A DNA stretch of 64,000 bases from Ascidia mentula. Taxonomy: Eukaryota > Chordata > Ascidiacea > Phlebobranchia > Ascidiidae. This document shows positions 23,601-35,105 of the stretch, piece after piece. The stretch covers positions 7,809,001-7,873,000 of the forward strand of contig OX387197.1 of assembly GCA_947561715.1 (NCBI GenBank). The letters run 5' to 3'. Under the pieces are notes generated by a model that made no database searches, was not told where the DNA came from, and saw nothing but the letters and a program-made list of their open reading frames with translations. Position numbers and translations under genes: made by a program. The first letter of the stretch is position 1; each line of letters opens with the position of its first letter.

Positions 23601-23957
23601 TTAGTATCCTTCATCTGACCATGAAATTTTGTATTCTGGATAGTTCTCCTGAAGTATTTTAACAGTCACCTCATGGTCAGCTTTTCCAAATCCGACCGAG
23701 TAACCATATACATCCACAGTTTTTAACCTGTCTTCGTGTTTTATTCTTCCACCACCAATGACTTCAGTTTTAAGACCTAGAGCTTCAATTTGTGGGCCAG
23801 ATTGGTCATAAACGTCTGCGTGATATTCTGCATCCACAAAACCACGAATCACAATCTTTGATGAGCTTTTGCTGGAAACTCTTATTTGTATATATTTAAA
23901 AACGCCACTGTCAATAATAACATTGGGAATGCATTCCAATCTTTGATTATCCGTCAT
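23601..23957 (-). CDS. PHPT1: 14-kDa phosphohistidine phosphatase
   Basis: A single frame of 118 residues (human 125). PHPT1 removes phosphate from histidine in proteins. The catalytic histidine lies in AEYHADVYD (His46, equivalent to human His53). The blocks GVFKYIQIRV, GGGRIKHE and VDVYGYSVGFGKADHEV, and the C-terminal WSDEGY, are family signatures. It is the upstream member of the presumed operon with UROS; no metabolic link between the two is obvious, which is usual for tunicate operons. Confidence 0.93.
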   Translation of the reverse strand: MTDNQRLECIPNVIIDSGVFKYIQIRVSSKSSSKIVIRGFVDAEYHADVYDQSGPQIEALGLKTEVIGGGRIKHEDRLKTVDVYGYSVGFGKADHEVTVKILQENYPEYKISWSDEGY

Positions 23958-25106
23958 TTTAAATCGTACTCAACGTAATTGTATTTTTGTGTAGGCTAAG
24001 TTTAAAATCAAAGGCTAAATTGCTTCCTCCTGCTAAATTAACAAAACGTGAACGCGGATAATTTCGCTGTTTTACAAGGCAAAGGATATTATGACTTGTT
24101 AATAAATGACCTTTCTTTTTGCTTATGTTCATTTTTACCATAAACTTTGGCGAATAAATCTACGAAAGCATTTTCCATCAGGGGATAATGGCCACTTTGT
24201 AAAGTAACTCTACCCGTTTTTAGTAGCTTCATCACGCGGATGTTATTTAAAAATGTTATCCAGCTCCATCGCACGGATTGTATTGAAAAGAGTCCTCCAG
24301 CTCCATCACACGGATGTTATTTAATTTTGGATCAAGTATCTCGACGAATCTGTGTCCCAGGGTAGTGTTTATCTCGTTGCACAACCACGATGTTGCAAAC
24401 ATTCAAAATTCGTGCGATAGCTATGGCAGTTAGCGAACCCGCAAATATAAAAATGCATTTTGGGAATTCTGATATGTCAATCGAAAAAGTTCACTTCGAT
24501 TGCCTGCTGTGTAGGCGAAATGTTATTGCATTTTAGTCTGAGCTGAATTTATAAACAAAAAATTGTCTGAAGTGAGTAAAAATTGTGCTAACTTCCTTGA
24601 ATTGTTAGATTATGAAACAATCAATACTTTCACATCGACGTCAGTCAAATTTAAACAATAAGGAGCTCGTTTGTACTTTACGTGGTCCAGATCGAAGTAA
24701 AACGTCTTGCGAAGAATTAAAGTAAAATTTGTTACGTAGAACTTGTGGTTTGGAATCGATTCGCATTTGTTTTTTCGTTGCTAAAATCTTTTTTTTCGTC
24801 TTCACAGAACTAGATTTTTGTTGACATATGACAGTATGTATTTTTTTGCATTTCAAAAATCTCGAAAAGTTAGTGCAGAAGGAGCGAATTTTATATAAAT
24901 AACCAACAGGTTTAGAAAAACTAAACTGTAAACGGTAAATAGCATAAACAGGAAATTTAATTTATTTTTCGCTGGACTATTGGTAAACATGGGGATTCCC
25001 CTGTTTGTAGCAGGTGACCAATTGTTTACATTTGTGGCGAAATGGTTTGTTGGAAAAAAGTGTTTTTCAGGATTTGCAGGATTACAACACTAGTCGTTAG
25101 GCGTGG
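23958..25106. other. Divergent intergenic region between PHPT1 and the OTU gene
   Basis: No gene is supportable. It presumably carries promoters for both directions. At 24233-24325 a motif is repeated imperfectly (CCAGCTCCATCRCACGGAT twice, with GCGGATGTTATTTAA nearby), a short local duplication of about 45-50 bp. Confidence 0.45.
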
Positions 25107-27865
25107 ATGAAACAAAGTCATGCCAAGATGTACCCGCATGCAATATACCCGCATGCAATATACCCATGGCATATGCTACCGTCCTGGTGTGTAAACGCTG
25201 AAAGTCAACCTTCCGAAATTGTCAGGTGATATATTAAATTGTATTTTAAACAAAACCTATTTCTGTCGACTATTTTATTTTTTGTTTTTAGTTGGTCAGT
25301 TGGTATGAATTTTTTTGTCCGAAATAAGCCTTGCCTTTTGTTTTATTTTCTTTAAGTGTTCTTACATGATAATAATGACAAAACTGTGTTGTGTTGAAAA
25401 CAGCATGTAACACTTGTCACACAATTCCATATTCTTGTTCTGATATTCTCATAGTCTACTTTTGTTTTCTGTAAATTCAATTTGTTTTACTTTACTTTCA
25501 GACGTCCCTCATTTACAAGAGGGCGTTCATTCTCTATTTCTGACACAAATGGTTTAAACCGAGACTTAGCAACCATACAAGAAGAACACCTATGCTATTC
25601 CTCTGATGGTGATGAGGTTGATCATGCCAAGTCCAGCTCTGACACAAGCTCTGCCCCAAAAAACTACCCTACCGAAAGACAAAACAAAGTCCTACCTGAG
25701 CTGGAAGCACAAGACCAATATCTCGAAAAAAAATTTGGCTATCATCGGTATGGTTATTAGTAAGGCAATTGCATACATGGAAGCATGTCTGTTTACTTTT
25801 TCTAAACAAACAACTTGATGTAAGTTAATTATTGTAAAACCACATCACAATACTGACCATAAAGAATGTTTGAAAATTTTATAAACGACACTTTATTTGT
25901 TTGTAATCAGACAGAAGGTTTATAGCAGCTTCTCGATAATCGCCTACGGTTCAAAGCTGTTCGGTTCTCGTCAGTTCACTGCACATGTTTACGGCGTAAT
26001 TAGACTGCTATCACGACGGGAAAAATAAAAATTATTATTGTTATTATTATTATAATTTTTTAATAAAGGGGTGATTATAGTAAACATAATAACAAGAAAA
26101 GCCTTGATAAGAAAAGCATTTATGGAAAGGTATGTTTCCGAGGTAAAAATCTGTTACTTTTTATAAGTCAGTGTCTTATAAACGTAATGCTATGGTTACA
26201 CTTAAAACTAATATTTTAGGTTTTTAATCATTCCTGATGGCAACTGTTTGTATCGTGCATTTGCTCAAGCTTTGGTTCATGACCAGTCAAAGTACATGGT
26301 ACTCAGGACAGAGGTTGTTCACCATATACAAGAACACATTGATGAGTTTAAGGTAACTTTTGTTCATTTCATAATACAAAAGTTGTCATATTTATTTTGA
26401 ATTGAAGATGTTATGTAAAATCTAGAAATTTGGTTAAAGCAGAATGACTTTGTATTTGTTGAAGGACATAATAGAGGGAGATGCGTGGGAGTTTTTAAAA
26501 GATGTTTCCAGAGACTCAACATGGGCAAGTTACCCAGAGATTCTGGCCATTACACAGATGCTCGACATTAATGTTATGATAGTAACAGGTTTGATAACAT
26601 TATACAGCAGTTGTTTAGGATTTTCAATTGATGTTTAAGACACATATCTGTGGCAAATAGCTCAAGTACACCCAAACTAAAACAGTAAATACAAAATATT
26701 TCCACCTCATGTCATACATAATTATGACCAGTGTAAACATTTTACCTATGTAATATGCAAGTTTAATTCGACGATGTAACAAATTCTGCTCAAATAAACA
26801 AAACCAGTGATTTTTATTATGACTTGGTGAGCCATGTAGGGGAAAATGGATGTTATTTTTTAAGTAACAGGTCTATTGTTGCAGGTGGATCTGAAACGAA
26901 TAGCAAAGTGTTTACCACCTTGCATCATTTCCGACGAGATGGAAAACCAATCGAGGCAAAGGACACCGTATGGCTTTCGTGGTTGTCCAATGGACATTAT
27001 GACCTTATTGTCGACTGCAAAATGAAAAATGTGCATTACAAAAAGTGGGTAAAGGAAGTAAAATCAAGACTTGACAAAGATGAAAAGCTTGCCAAGAAAA
27101 TTGCACACGAGGAATCAGGAGTAAGAACAGTTTTTGTTAGTTTTAGTCGTAAGGATTGTTTTTTATATATTCCTAAAGCAATGTGCCACATTTATGTATT
27201 GGGTATTGAAACATTTGTACAGTCACATCACCCATAATGTGTTTTACGCCTTCTAATGCAGAGAAAAAACGAAGCGAAAATTGTCGCAATGTGATTAAAG
27301 AATAGAAAAACTGGATCAATTTAAAAACTAAAGATAGGCTGTCAATCGCACACCGTATCAATATAATTATACATTAAATTCCACAAAGCGATCTGTGGAC
27401 AGCTCAGATGGATTTTTATTGAGAAAAATATATTTTGCCTAAAAAGCATCAAAAGGAAAAACAGAAAGAAGAAAGTTAAGTATATACCTAACACAAAAAG
27501 TTACGAAACATTACGCAACTCGAAATACATTTTTCTCAATAAAAAATCCATCTAAATTGTCCACAGATCGCTTTGTGGAATTTAACATATAATTATATCA
27601 AAAATTCTCACATAAAAAAGAACACTAAAAAATATATTATATTTTATAGATGGGAATTTCAGGCATCACAAACAGCATTAAAAACTTGATGTCGCATATG
27701 GCTGGGGCAAGTTGCTCCAGTAGTGAACCAACTGATGCAAATCAACAAAAACTGGACACTGCACATGCACAAGCACTTAAACATGATGAGGCTCTTGCAA
27801 GATCACTACAAAAAGAAGAAGAAAGGTGTGCATTTGAAACAGAATTTGGTGATCAATATGCATGA
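25107..27865 (+). CDS. OTUD1: OTUD1-like OTU-domain deubiquitinase
   Basis: Six exons join in phase: 25107-25225, 25502-25747, 26220-26352, 26465-26588, 26885-27120, 27650-27865, giving about 357 residues. OTU enzymes are cysteine proteases that cleave ubiquitin chains; OTUD1 prefers Lys63 linkages in vertebrates. The catalytic Cys131 lies in IIPDGNCLYRAFAQAL and the catalytic His245 in WLSWLSNGHYD, a stretch nearly identical to OTUD1. The C-terminal DEALARSLQKEEE resembles a ubiquitin-interacting motif, which OTUD1 also has. The N-terminus is short and includes a doubled YPHAI from a DNA tandem repeat. Vertebrate OTUD1 is a single-exon gene, whereas this one has five introns. Assignment to OTUD1 rather than another OTUD member rests on the OTU core and UIM position. 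Confidence 0.85.
27361..27597. mobile_element. Palindromic MITE in the last intron of the OTU gene
   Basis: Two arms of about 75 bp (27361-27434 and 27522-27597) are reverse complements at roughly 90 percent, both containing TTAAATTCCACAAAGCGATC and GGATTTTTTATTGAGAAAAA-like sequence. The spacer is about 90 bp. There is no coding capacity. A clear target duplication was not found, so the superfamily is open. Confidence 0.75.
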
Positions 27866-28735
27866 TACATTTTAAAATCTTTTACCTGTGTTTAACTGTG
27901 AAAGAGCAAAGCTTACTATTCAACCAATTTTCTTGCAATTTTTCCCAAATAAAGTTCTCTGTTTATGTGTTGCCATGCTTAAAACTGTGCCTTTGCTGTA
28001 GAAAAATGTTTTTGTGCACTTCTTATACTAAAAACAATTTTTACAAGACCTAATAAACTGTTCAAATGCATGCAATCAAAATTCATTCAAACACAACATG
28101 AAAGTAAAAGTTATTCTTGTTTTTTGTCCTTACATAGTTGATTTTTTCCCTTTAAATTTGATGATTATTTAGGTGACACAATGTTTTTCTAATAATTTTT
28201 TTTCTATTGACAAAAGAAAACACAAATAAGCTTAGCCAGAAAAATAAACCAATCACATAGAAATAAGAGATATTTTATTTAACTGTAAACTTTTACAGTA
28301 TTTTTAAACTAAAATTTTTGACAAATTGTAACAATTGTTGTTATTCTGTGCAATACTATATATGCACGATATTTTGCAGCAGGCTTAATGTGGACTTGTG
28401 CAAGTTGTGCCAAACATTATTTGGTTTCACACATAATTTTTGTTTTAATTTGGTTTACAAACAATGTCAACCATTTGTCTTGAAAGCTTGTTTTGCTGTT
28501 CATTTTTCTGACTAGCTATTGGTCTTGTTCAAAATTATTTTGTATATATGCTTTCTACTATGATGCAAACAGCAGGTTGCGTAAGTAGTAAGTAGGTTTT
28601 CACAGCACTCTTTAAAATGCCTCCATTTTGTCAACAAAAATTTAACTTTATTTCCAAATCAAATAGTTCCGCTTTCAAATATATGCAAAATCAAACAATT
28701 TTACATATAGCACACAAATACAATGACGCTATTGA
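27866..28735. other. Convergent intergenic region, nothing coding
   Basis: AT-rich sequence between the OTU gene and the CHCH-type gene on the other strand. No conserved frame is visible. Confidence 0.4.
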
Positions 28736-29927
28736 TTAGGAGTTTTTTTTATTTGAGCGTTTCTCAGCTTCAAGTTGTCCACGGTCTTTGTACGGTGCAA
28801 GCTTCGTTAGTTGTTGAAAAGAGGTCTTGTAAATATTGTGTTGGATAATCTTGGATTTTGGATCTATTGGGTTAGGAAACACTGTATAAAGTCTTGTGGC
28901 TTTCACTTGGCTATCAGCTGTCTGTTGCTGTGGTTTGGGCTTGTTTAACCTTTTGTCTTTTGCACTCCTTTTCTTAGGCATGTTCGCCTGCAAATGTGGG
29001 CAATTTTAAAGCAAACAAACGGATCATTCAGTGACAATAGTGATATATGTAAAGGTTGTTTTCAAAATGTTATCAGTTTGGTCTGCTGTTTTGCTCGTAA
29101 TGTTGATTAAAAAAAATTGCCATTTTGTTTATTTGCTTTCAATGTTTAATTAGTGTAGTACTCAAGATGTGGACAAAAAATATAAAAAAAAGACTGAAAT
29201 ATATTGTGGTTGAGTTTTGTTGGTAAGACTTGATTTTAAAAGTCAATGAATCAGTATGTACGAATATATTATATAAATAGTCATGCACATATGACACACC
29301 TCAAACAAGTCTTGCAACACAGCAGAGATCATACATAATTTTGGTAAATACCTCTATTGCGCTTTGACATGCAATCAGCGCTTTGAGTTGTTGAGCACAG
29401 TTCCCTTCATGATAGTCGTTCATTTTGAGGCAATCAAAAAAAGTTGAAGCCTGGTCTTGGCAGGAAGACGCTACAAGATAAAAAAAGAGATGTTGTTTGT
29501 TGAGAAGTATCATGGTGTTGCAGTAAAAAATATAAAATGTCTTAAAGCAGTTCCAGCTTTTATTTCAAATGCCTTAAAAAGAATTTTAAAACATAGCTTA
29601 CAAGATAAAAGAGATAATGTTTGTTTACAAAATTGTACATTTTCTTTAACTGCTATTCAGATTTACTTGCAACCAACCAACAAAATTTAAAGCAAAAAAT
29701 ATTGCTTGGAAAACAGCCCACAAAACTGTTGAAACTACATAGGTGATATAGGCATGATGTTGATCAAAAAAAAATTAATTCACCAACATACCATTTCTGG
29801 ATTGCTTTTTTGAAAAGTAGGGTGTGTCACGAAGAAACAGTGGTCTTTTTACTTTCAATATCGGGCCTGTTTTCGGGTTGGTTAGATAGGCAATTTTTGC
29901 ATTAATATCACCAGCTTTTCTTGCCAT
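28736..29927 (-). CDS. CHCHD1: Twin-CX9C mitochondrial ribosomal protein, MRPS37/CHCHD1-like
   Basis: Exons on the minus strand: 29792-29927, 29352-29470, 28736-28987, all phase-compatible (168 residues). Exon 1 has PKTGPILKVKRPLFLRD, resembling the human N-terminal KPVLKPNKPLIL. Exon 2 holds the twin CX9C helix pair (CQDQASTFFDC and CAQQLKALIAC) that is oxidised by Mia40 in the intermembrane space. MRPS37 is a small mitoribosome subunit protein. The third exon gives an 83-residue Lys/Gln-rich tail (MPKKRSAKDKR..., LYTVFPNPIDPK) that I do not recognise and that is longer than the human tail. Its Met sits nine bases after a good acceptor, so it could instead be a separate downstream cistron in an operon. 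Exons 1 and 2 are fairly sure; exon 3 membership is not. Confidence 0.68.
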
Positions 29928-30606
29928 TGTATGTGGATCTTTCTCAAGGTAATGCAATCTGCCACTGACTGTTATGAAATAGGTTTATGTGACATTATTC
30001 TGCAACCTGCAAAAAAATATTTCATGTTGAATTGCAAAAATATTATTTTGATGTAATACTGTTTTAGGCATGAAAGCAATTTTGAGTATGTATAGGAAAA
30101 AATGTCATGCAAAATTACAAAGGAAGATGTACAAGTAAAGCAGTGTGTTTTGTCTAAAAGAGCTGGCAAGTGCAAATAATATAGGTCCTCTTAGCAGCAG
30201 ATAGGTTATCAGAATTTTTAAGTGCTTGTTCCAAAGGAGTGAAGATGGTGCTTGCAAATAAATACTTAATATAAATGAACTTTTAACATTTGACTTGGCA
30301 AGACAGAAACACTTTGGTGACAGCAAATATTTTTAAACATGTCCAACAAACAAGAATATTGCAGCTAGGTGTCAAAAATCAGTGTGTGTGTTCAGCCTAG
30401 TATTTGCAGATTGGTGGAGGAAAGAAATTTTTAAGAAAGAAAAATTTAGGTTTCAATGAATATACTTGACATAAAAATGATGAGATATTTTTTCACATTA
30501 TAAACATTTATGTTTAAGCAACAAACAAAATAAATCGAAACACTGCATTAGAGCAAGCAGCTATGACACTTCCAAACACAATTTACAATATTCTATACCA
30601 TCTGGT
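29928..30606. other. Intergenic, nothing supportable
   Basis: Upstream of the CHCH-type gene and downstream of the CRTAP-like gene, both on the minus strand. No conserved frame is visible. Confidence 0.4.
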
Positions 30607-31875
30607 CTATTTCGCTATGATATTGTCAAGACGCTCCTGAATCTTTTGCAAAATTTGTTCATCCAATTGCTCCAAGATATTATCTGCAATATTGTCTGAG
30701 TTAGTATCTGCCTCATTGGATATAACATCACCCTCATCGTTGTGATCAAAAATCTCATTGCTTTGATTCAGAGTTTCTTCAAGCAATGCAATATGGTTTT
30801 TAAATTTAACTGCTTCTTTCCTGGGTTTCAAATGTACAGTTGTTGACAGTCCATACTTAGGTGCTGCATTGGTGTAGAAGGCCATGTTCTTTTGGGCATC
30901 AGGATCTTCTGGGTTCAGTAACAGTGTAGATGCAGCGCACGTTCCTGCACTTTTAAAGTTTTCAAGTTGATAATAGGAAAATTGAAGGTAAGCATAGCAT
31001 TGGGACAGGCCATTTTCAAATATATGCCCATTAACAAGTGGATTCAACTTTTCACGGCAAGAACAACGGCATTTTAAATAATCCAAAAACTGATGAGAAA
31101 TTGCACGATAAAAGCGATGAAAGAAAGTGGGGGTGTAGGGCTGATAACAAAGCAGTTCACACTCTTCATGCTCGGAATAGTATTCTAATAGGGCCTTTTC
31201 AATGTTTGTAACAACATCCTTATAGTTTTTTTTGGAATACGCAGTTACACCAGCCACAAAATGTAGATAAAACTTTGATGCTTCCAAGTCCACAAAGTCA
31301 TCGTCAGTAACATTTTCCACTGTTTTGTAGTAATTTATGTTATTAAGTGTGGCTTCATCATTCAAATGTGCTTGATGGTGAGTATACACAGCCTTACATG
31401 CCTGCTTAACCAAATTGGTTTTAAAATATGAAAATTGAAGAAAGTCATATGGTTCACGCTGCTGAAATGCTTCCATTACTTTCTCTGAAGGCCTGTTTTG
31501 CAGGGAAACACCATATGGGTGTTCTTCAATGCACAGCTTAATGCAATTTCCTTCTGCAACCAAGTTTCCCATTACTAAAAGGTCATTATACTTGGACAAC
31601 TGCAAATGCGGCAAATCAGCAGAAATATTCGCATTTTTACATTTTTGGTTGCATGCAATGTCAGCATGTTTCATCATCCTGTATGCAACAAGAGCTTTTT
31701 CAAGATTTTTGATACAATTAGGGTAGTCCTCTTCAAAATAACTCTCCTTTCCCAATTCCCAGAGTTCATCCAAAGGAATCTTGATGTCGTCAGGAAATGC
31801 AGAGTCTGGATTGCCATTCAAGGCCTCAACAATAACAATTACGGAAATACACACACAGCAAACCAAGAATCTCAT
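30607..31875 (-). CDS. CRTAP/P3H4-type leprecan-family protein (no dioxygenase domain)
   Basis: An uninterrupted frame of 422 residues, similar in length to CRTAP (401) and P3H4/SC65 (437). A signal peptide is clear (MRFLVCCVCISVIVIVEA). The family's four CXXXC motifs are present in TPR-like helical sequence: CNQKC, CIKLC, CELLC and CRCSC. The C-terminus is acidic (EQLDEQILQKIQERLD), and the 2-oxoglutarate dioxygenase domain of true prolyl 3-hydroxylases is absent. Relatives act in the endoplasmic reticulum in the complex that 3-hydroxylates collagen prolines (CRTAP with P3H1) or supports lysyl hydroxylation (P3H4). Which of the two it is cannot be settled by eye. Being single-exon is unusual for the family. 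Confidence 0.85.
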   Translation of the reverse strand: MRFLVCCVCISVIVIVEALNGNPDSAFPDDIKIPLDELWELGKESYFEEDYPNCIKNLEKALVAYRMMKHADIACNQKCKNANISADLPHLQLSKYNDLLVMGNLVAEGNCIKLCIEEHPYGVSLQNRPSEKVMEAFQQREPYDFLQFSYFKTNLVKQACKAVYTHHQAHLNDEATLNNINYYKTVENVTDDDFVDLEASKFYLHFVAGVTAYSKKNYKDVVTNIEKALLEYYSEHEECELLCYQPYTPTFFHRFYRAISHQFLDYLKCRCSCREKLNPLVNGHIFENGLSQCYAYLQFSYYQLENFKSAGTCAASTLLLNPEDPDAQKNMAFYTNAAPKYGLSTTVHLKPRKEAVKFKNHIALLEETLNQSNEIFDHNDEGDVISNEADTNSDNIADNILEQLDEQILQKIQERLDNIIAK

Positions 31876-32688
31876 GCTTTAATGTCTAGAAAATACAAAT
31901 TGGAATTTTAAACTACAAAATCTATTTCAACTCTCAATAATACAACAATACCCTATTTGCTTGAATGCTAAGACAAAGCAAAAATGCGTTTAAAAATTCA
32001 ACAAAACTTTCAATACTTTATACTCATTCAGCTAACCATACGATAGTAAAAGTTAAAATCAATGAGCTAGACAACTGTTATCACCTTCAATGCACAAAAA
32101 GAACCACTGTTGTAATTTTCGCATGCATGAGTGATTTCATTAAGCGCATGACTGACTGCATTCATTCACACAAAAATGTTTGATTCGTGAGAAAACATTC
32201 ATTGAGACTTCGATGCACTTACTTTAATTTGAAAACTTTCACAATCTGTTTTCAAACGATTATAGGCTACATAATATGATTTTTAATAGCATTTTGACCT
32301 TGCGGTACACGTGTAAGTTCTTACATGGTTGACTGGGTTGGAGTAATTTTTGTCAACAAAAACAGAACAGTCACCCTTACGGGTAAAATTCGTCCCATTC
32401 TTAACGCAATTAGTGCAATAGGAAACCTAAAGTGGTACAGTAACAAGCTATGCCTTATGTTAAATCAACGAGGTAGGGGGGCTTTTCCTAAAGAAAGAAA
32501 GAGTTAGTAGTTTTGTGACGTCATATTCAGATTAAAGAACAAACAATAAATGCTGATTTTTTGAGTTAAAAATTTCCTCAAAATAATGCCAAATAAGTTG
32601 TTTAGTGATATTCAAACAAGCTTGAGGGACAGTACTTTCTCATACGGACCCCTTATTTTTTATGCAGCGTTGGATGTAGATATTCACC
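31876..32688. other. Divergent intergenic region CRTAP-like / DPM3
   Basis: No gene is supportable. Just before DPM3 a pyrimidine-rich tract ends in TATGCAG at 32667, 21 bases before the DPM3 ATG. It looks like a splice acceptor and could be a spliced-leader addition site or the end of a 5' UTR intron. Confidence 0.4.
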
Positions 32689-32967
32689 ATGACAAAATTA
32701 ATGGAATGGATTGTGGGCGTTGGTATAATAATTGCTATTTGGGCAACTGTTGTATTTGAACTCTTAGAGAACATTCCAGAAGATGTATACAATATAGTAC
32801 TGCCTCTTCCTTTTATCATGATTATTGCATTTGGCATGTACTCTTTGGGTGTCATCATATACAGAGTCATTACTTTCAATGATTGTGCGGATGCTGCAAA
32901 AGAATTGAAACTCCAAATTGAAGAAGCAAAGAAAGACCTTACGAGAAAAGGAATGAAATTAACATGA
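32689..32967 (+). CDS. DPM3: Dolichol-phosphate mannosyltransferase subunit 3
   Basis: A single exon of 92 residues, the same size as human DPM3. DPM3 anchors the catalytic DPM1 subunit to the endoplasmic reticulum membrane in the complex that makes dolichol-phosphate-mannose for N-glycans, GPI anchors and O-mannose. Two membrane segments are visible (about residues 8-25 and 38-58), followed by the cytosolic coiled-coil tail that binds DPM1. That tail carries the family block YRVITFNDCADAAKEL followed by LQIEEAKKDLTRKGMKL. The start MTKL matches the family N-terminus. Confidence 0.95.
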   Translation: MTKLMEWIVGVGIIIAIWATVVFELLENIPEDVYNIVLPLPFIMIIAFGMYSLGVIIYRVITFNDCADAAKELKLQIEEAKKDLTRKGMKLT

Positions 32968-33473
32968 CACCAATATGACCCAGATTGGAGAACATTTTAA
33001 AATTTTCAACGATTTGTTTATTATGAATCAATTTGTTATTGTTTGAATAAGAGTCCAAAAGAGTTATTGTTTGGAAACTGCCGATTGGTGTAACAACAAG
33101 TAATCGCTGTTTTTTGTATTTTGTTAACAATATTATTTAGATTCACTTGCCAAGCGCTTGTGATGAGAAACTACTGCTCAAATAATTGGTCTATTTTTGT
33201 ATTTTATTCATGCAAGTATGTAAGTTTAATGTGTATTAAAGTGCAAAAACACAAAACACCATTTAAAATCTAACTGTTATGTGAGATATTAGCATACTCA
33301 AATGAAAACAATGCTCTAACCAAGAATATATTCAAATACTCTGCCTTGTCAGATTGCAAAACACGATTGAGATGAAGCGACATATTTTTTTATTCAACAC
33401 ATGTTGGATCACACAAAGAAACTGTACATTCACAAATAAAACAGTCACACATATGATATATATTGCGTTTAAA
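32968..33473. other. Convergent region DPM3 / NUBP1
   Basis: Probably the 3' UTRs of the two convergent genes. No coding sequence is visible. Confidence 0.4.
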
Positions 33474-34618
33474 TCAGGATGTGTCCATGTCAGAATGCCC
33501 ATTCAAGCTTGCTTTGTCACAAAATTTAATGATTTTGTCGCAAATGTTCAAGTAGGCTTTAGTTGCTGGTGAGTCCGGTGAAAATTGCAAATATGACTGA
33601 CCATTGTCACAACATTTACCAATCATGGGATCCAGAGGAATGCTGCCAAGAAAGGGAATCCCCATTTCCTTGGCAACATTTTCCACCCCACCAGCAATGG
33701 GTGGGAAAATGACGGAGCTTTTTTTGCATTTGGGGCAAATCAAAATACTCATGTTGTCAATTATTCCAATGATTGGAATGTTGACTTTTCGGCAGAAGTT
33801 TATTTCCTTTCGAACATCAGAGAGTGCCACCTCTTGGGGGGTTGTAACTATCACTGCTCCATCTATTCCAGCCTGAAATGAAACACAAAAGTTTTTAATT
33901 GTCTAAAATTGAATAATTTCGCCTGAAAACAAAATGCAATAAAAAAGTTTTTAGTTGCCTGAAATAATTAAGAGCTGTTACGATGTTATGTATTCACAAT
34001 GGGAAACCTCTTGCAAGCTTGTGGTACAATGGCTCTTACCATTGCTAGAAATTGTACAATCGACAAATGCTCATCAGACGTTCCAGGTGGAGTATCAACC
34101 ACCAAATAATCCAAAGATCCCCAGTCAACATCTCGGAGGAACTGCTTAATTAGACCATTCTTCTTTGGTCCTCTCCAGATCACAGCATCTTTTGGGCTTG
34201 CAAGTAAAAATCCTGGAGACATAACACACAGATTGTCCTCGATGTATATTGGAGACCAACCGGAACCACTACTATGCACTTGTTCATTCAGGACACCCAT
34301 TATTCGTGGAATTGACGGCCCACATATGTCCACGTCAAGCACTCCAACATGCTCTTCTGCATTCTTACTGAGAGCATACGCCAAATGCGCCGTGACAGTG
34401 CTTTTTCCGACGCCCCCTTTACCCGATAAAACCAAGATTTTGTGTCGTACATCCGACAAACTCTCTTTTATCTTTGGAAGGTCGGGGTCCGGTAGTTTTG
34501 CCTCTCCGCTTGCGCAGATGTTCTGGTTTGGACAGCCAGCACAGGCGGACACCTTTCCGGCGTCGACACTTTCTGTTCCGGGGCAATGTTCAGGAGCGTC
34601 TTCGGGAATATCTGCCAT
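33474..34618 (-). CDS. NUBP1: Cytosolic Fe-S cluster assembly factor NUBP1
   Basis: Two exons, 34040-34618 and 33474-33872, join in phase 0 to give 325 residues (human 320). NUBP1 is a P-loop scaffold ATPase that, with NUBP2, assembles 4Fe-4S clusters for cytosolic and nuclear proteins. The N-terminal cluster-binding pattern C-X13-C-X2-C-X5-C is intact (Cys12, 26, 29, 35). The deviant Walker A GKGGVGKS is at 66-73, [15 protein letters not shown] and [14 protein letters not shown] follow, and the CPXC that bridges the shared cluster is ICPKC (Cys239, Cys242). The Met at 34618 is chosen because it gives the family N-terminus; the frame stays open upstream but that part is not conserved. Confidence 0.95.
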
Positions 34619-35105
34619 ATTTAGTTTCTCTATTTTCGCCTCCACACGCAGACATGCGAAGCATCGAAGTAAAAATGCCGAGTAATGGTTCTTCAGGGGG
34701 TTTCCCTTGAACATATGATTGAATTTTTTATCCTAAATTAACATTATTTTATGTATTGACGTTCACCTATTTCACAACAAAAAATAATACCTTAGAAACA
34801 AACTTTTATTTCTAATAAAAAATAGGATATATTTTCGTAACAGTCAAAATGCATAAATAATATATTAAACAATACATTTCGGACTGACTTCATACATTCC
34901 AAAAATCAGGTCACATGACGTGGCAAATATTGTATGTGTTTCGTTTTGCCATTGTTTTTACCACTGCATTGCTGTGTTTATTTTGGAAATGTATCGTTTT
35001 TCTGAGTTGTAAAAGCAGGTATTATTGTGAGGTTTCATTGCTTTCTATCATACTTTTTATTCAGATTTACCACATGTTGCATGGTAACTAAATAAGTTTG
35101 TCATC

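Noticed and set aside
34233-34685. 150-codon plus-strand frame
   Set aside because: Antisense shadow of the conserved NUBP1 exon.
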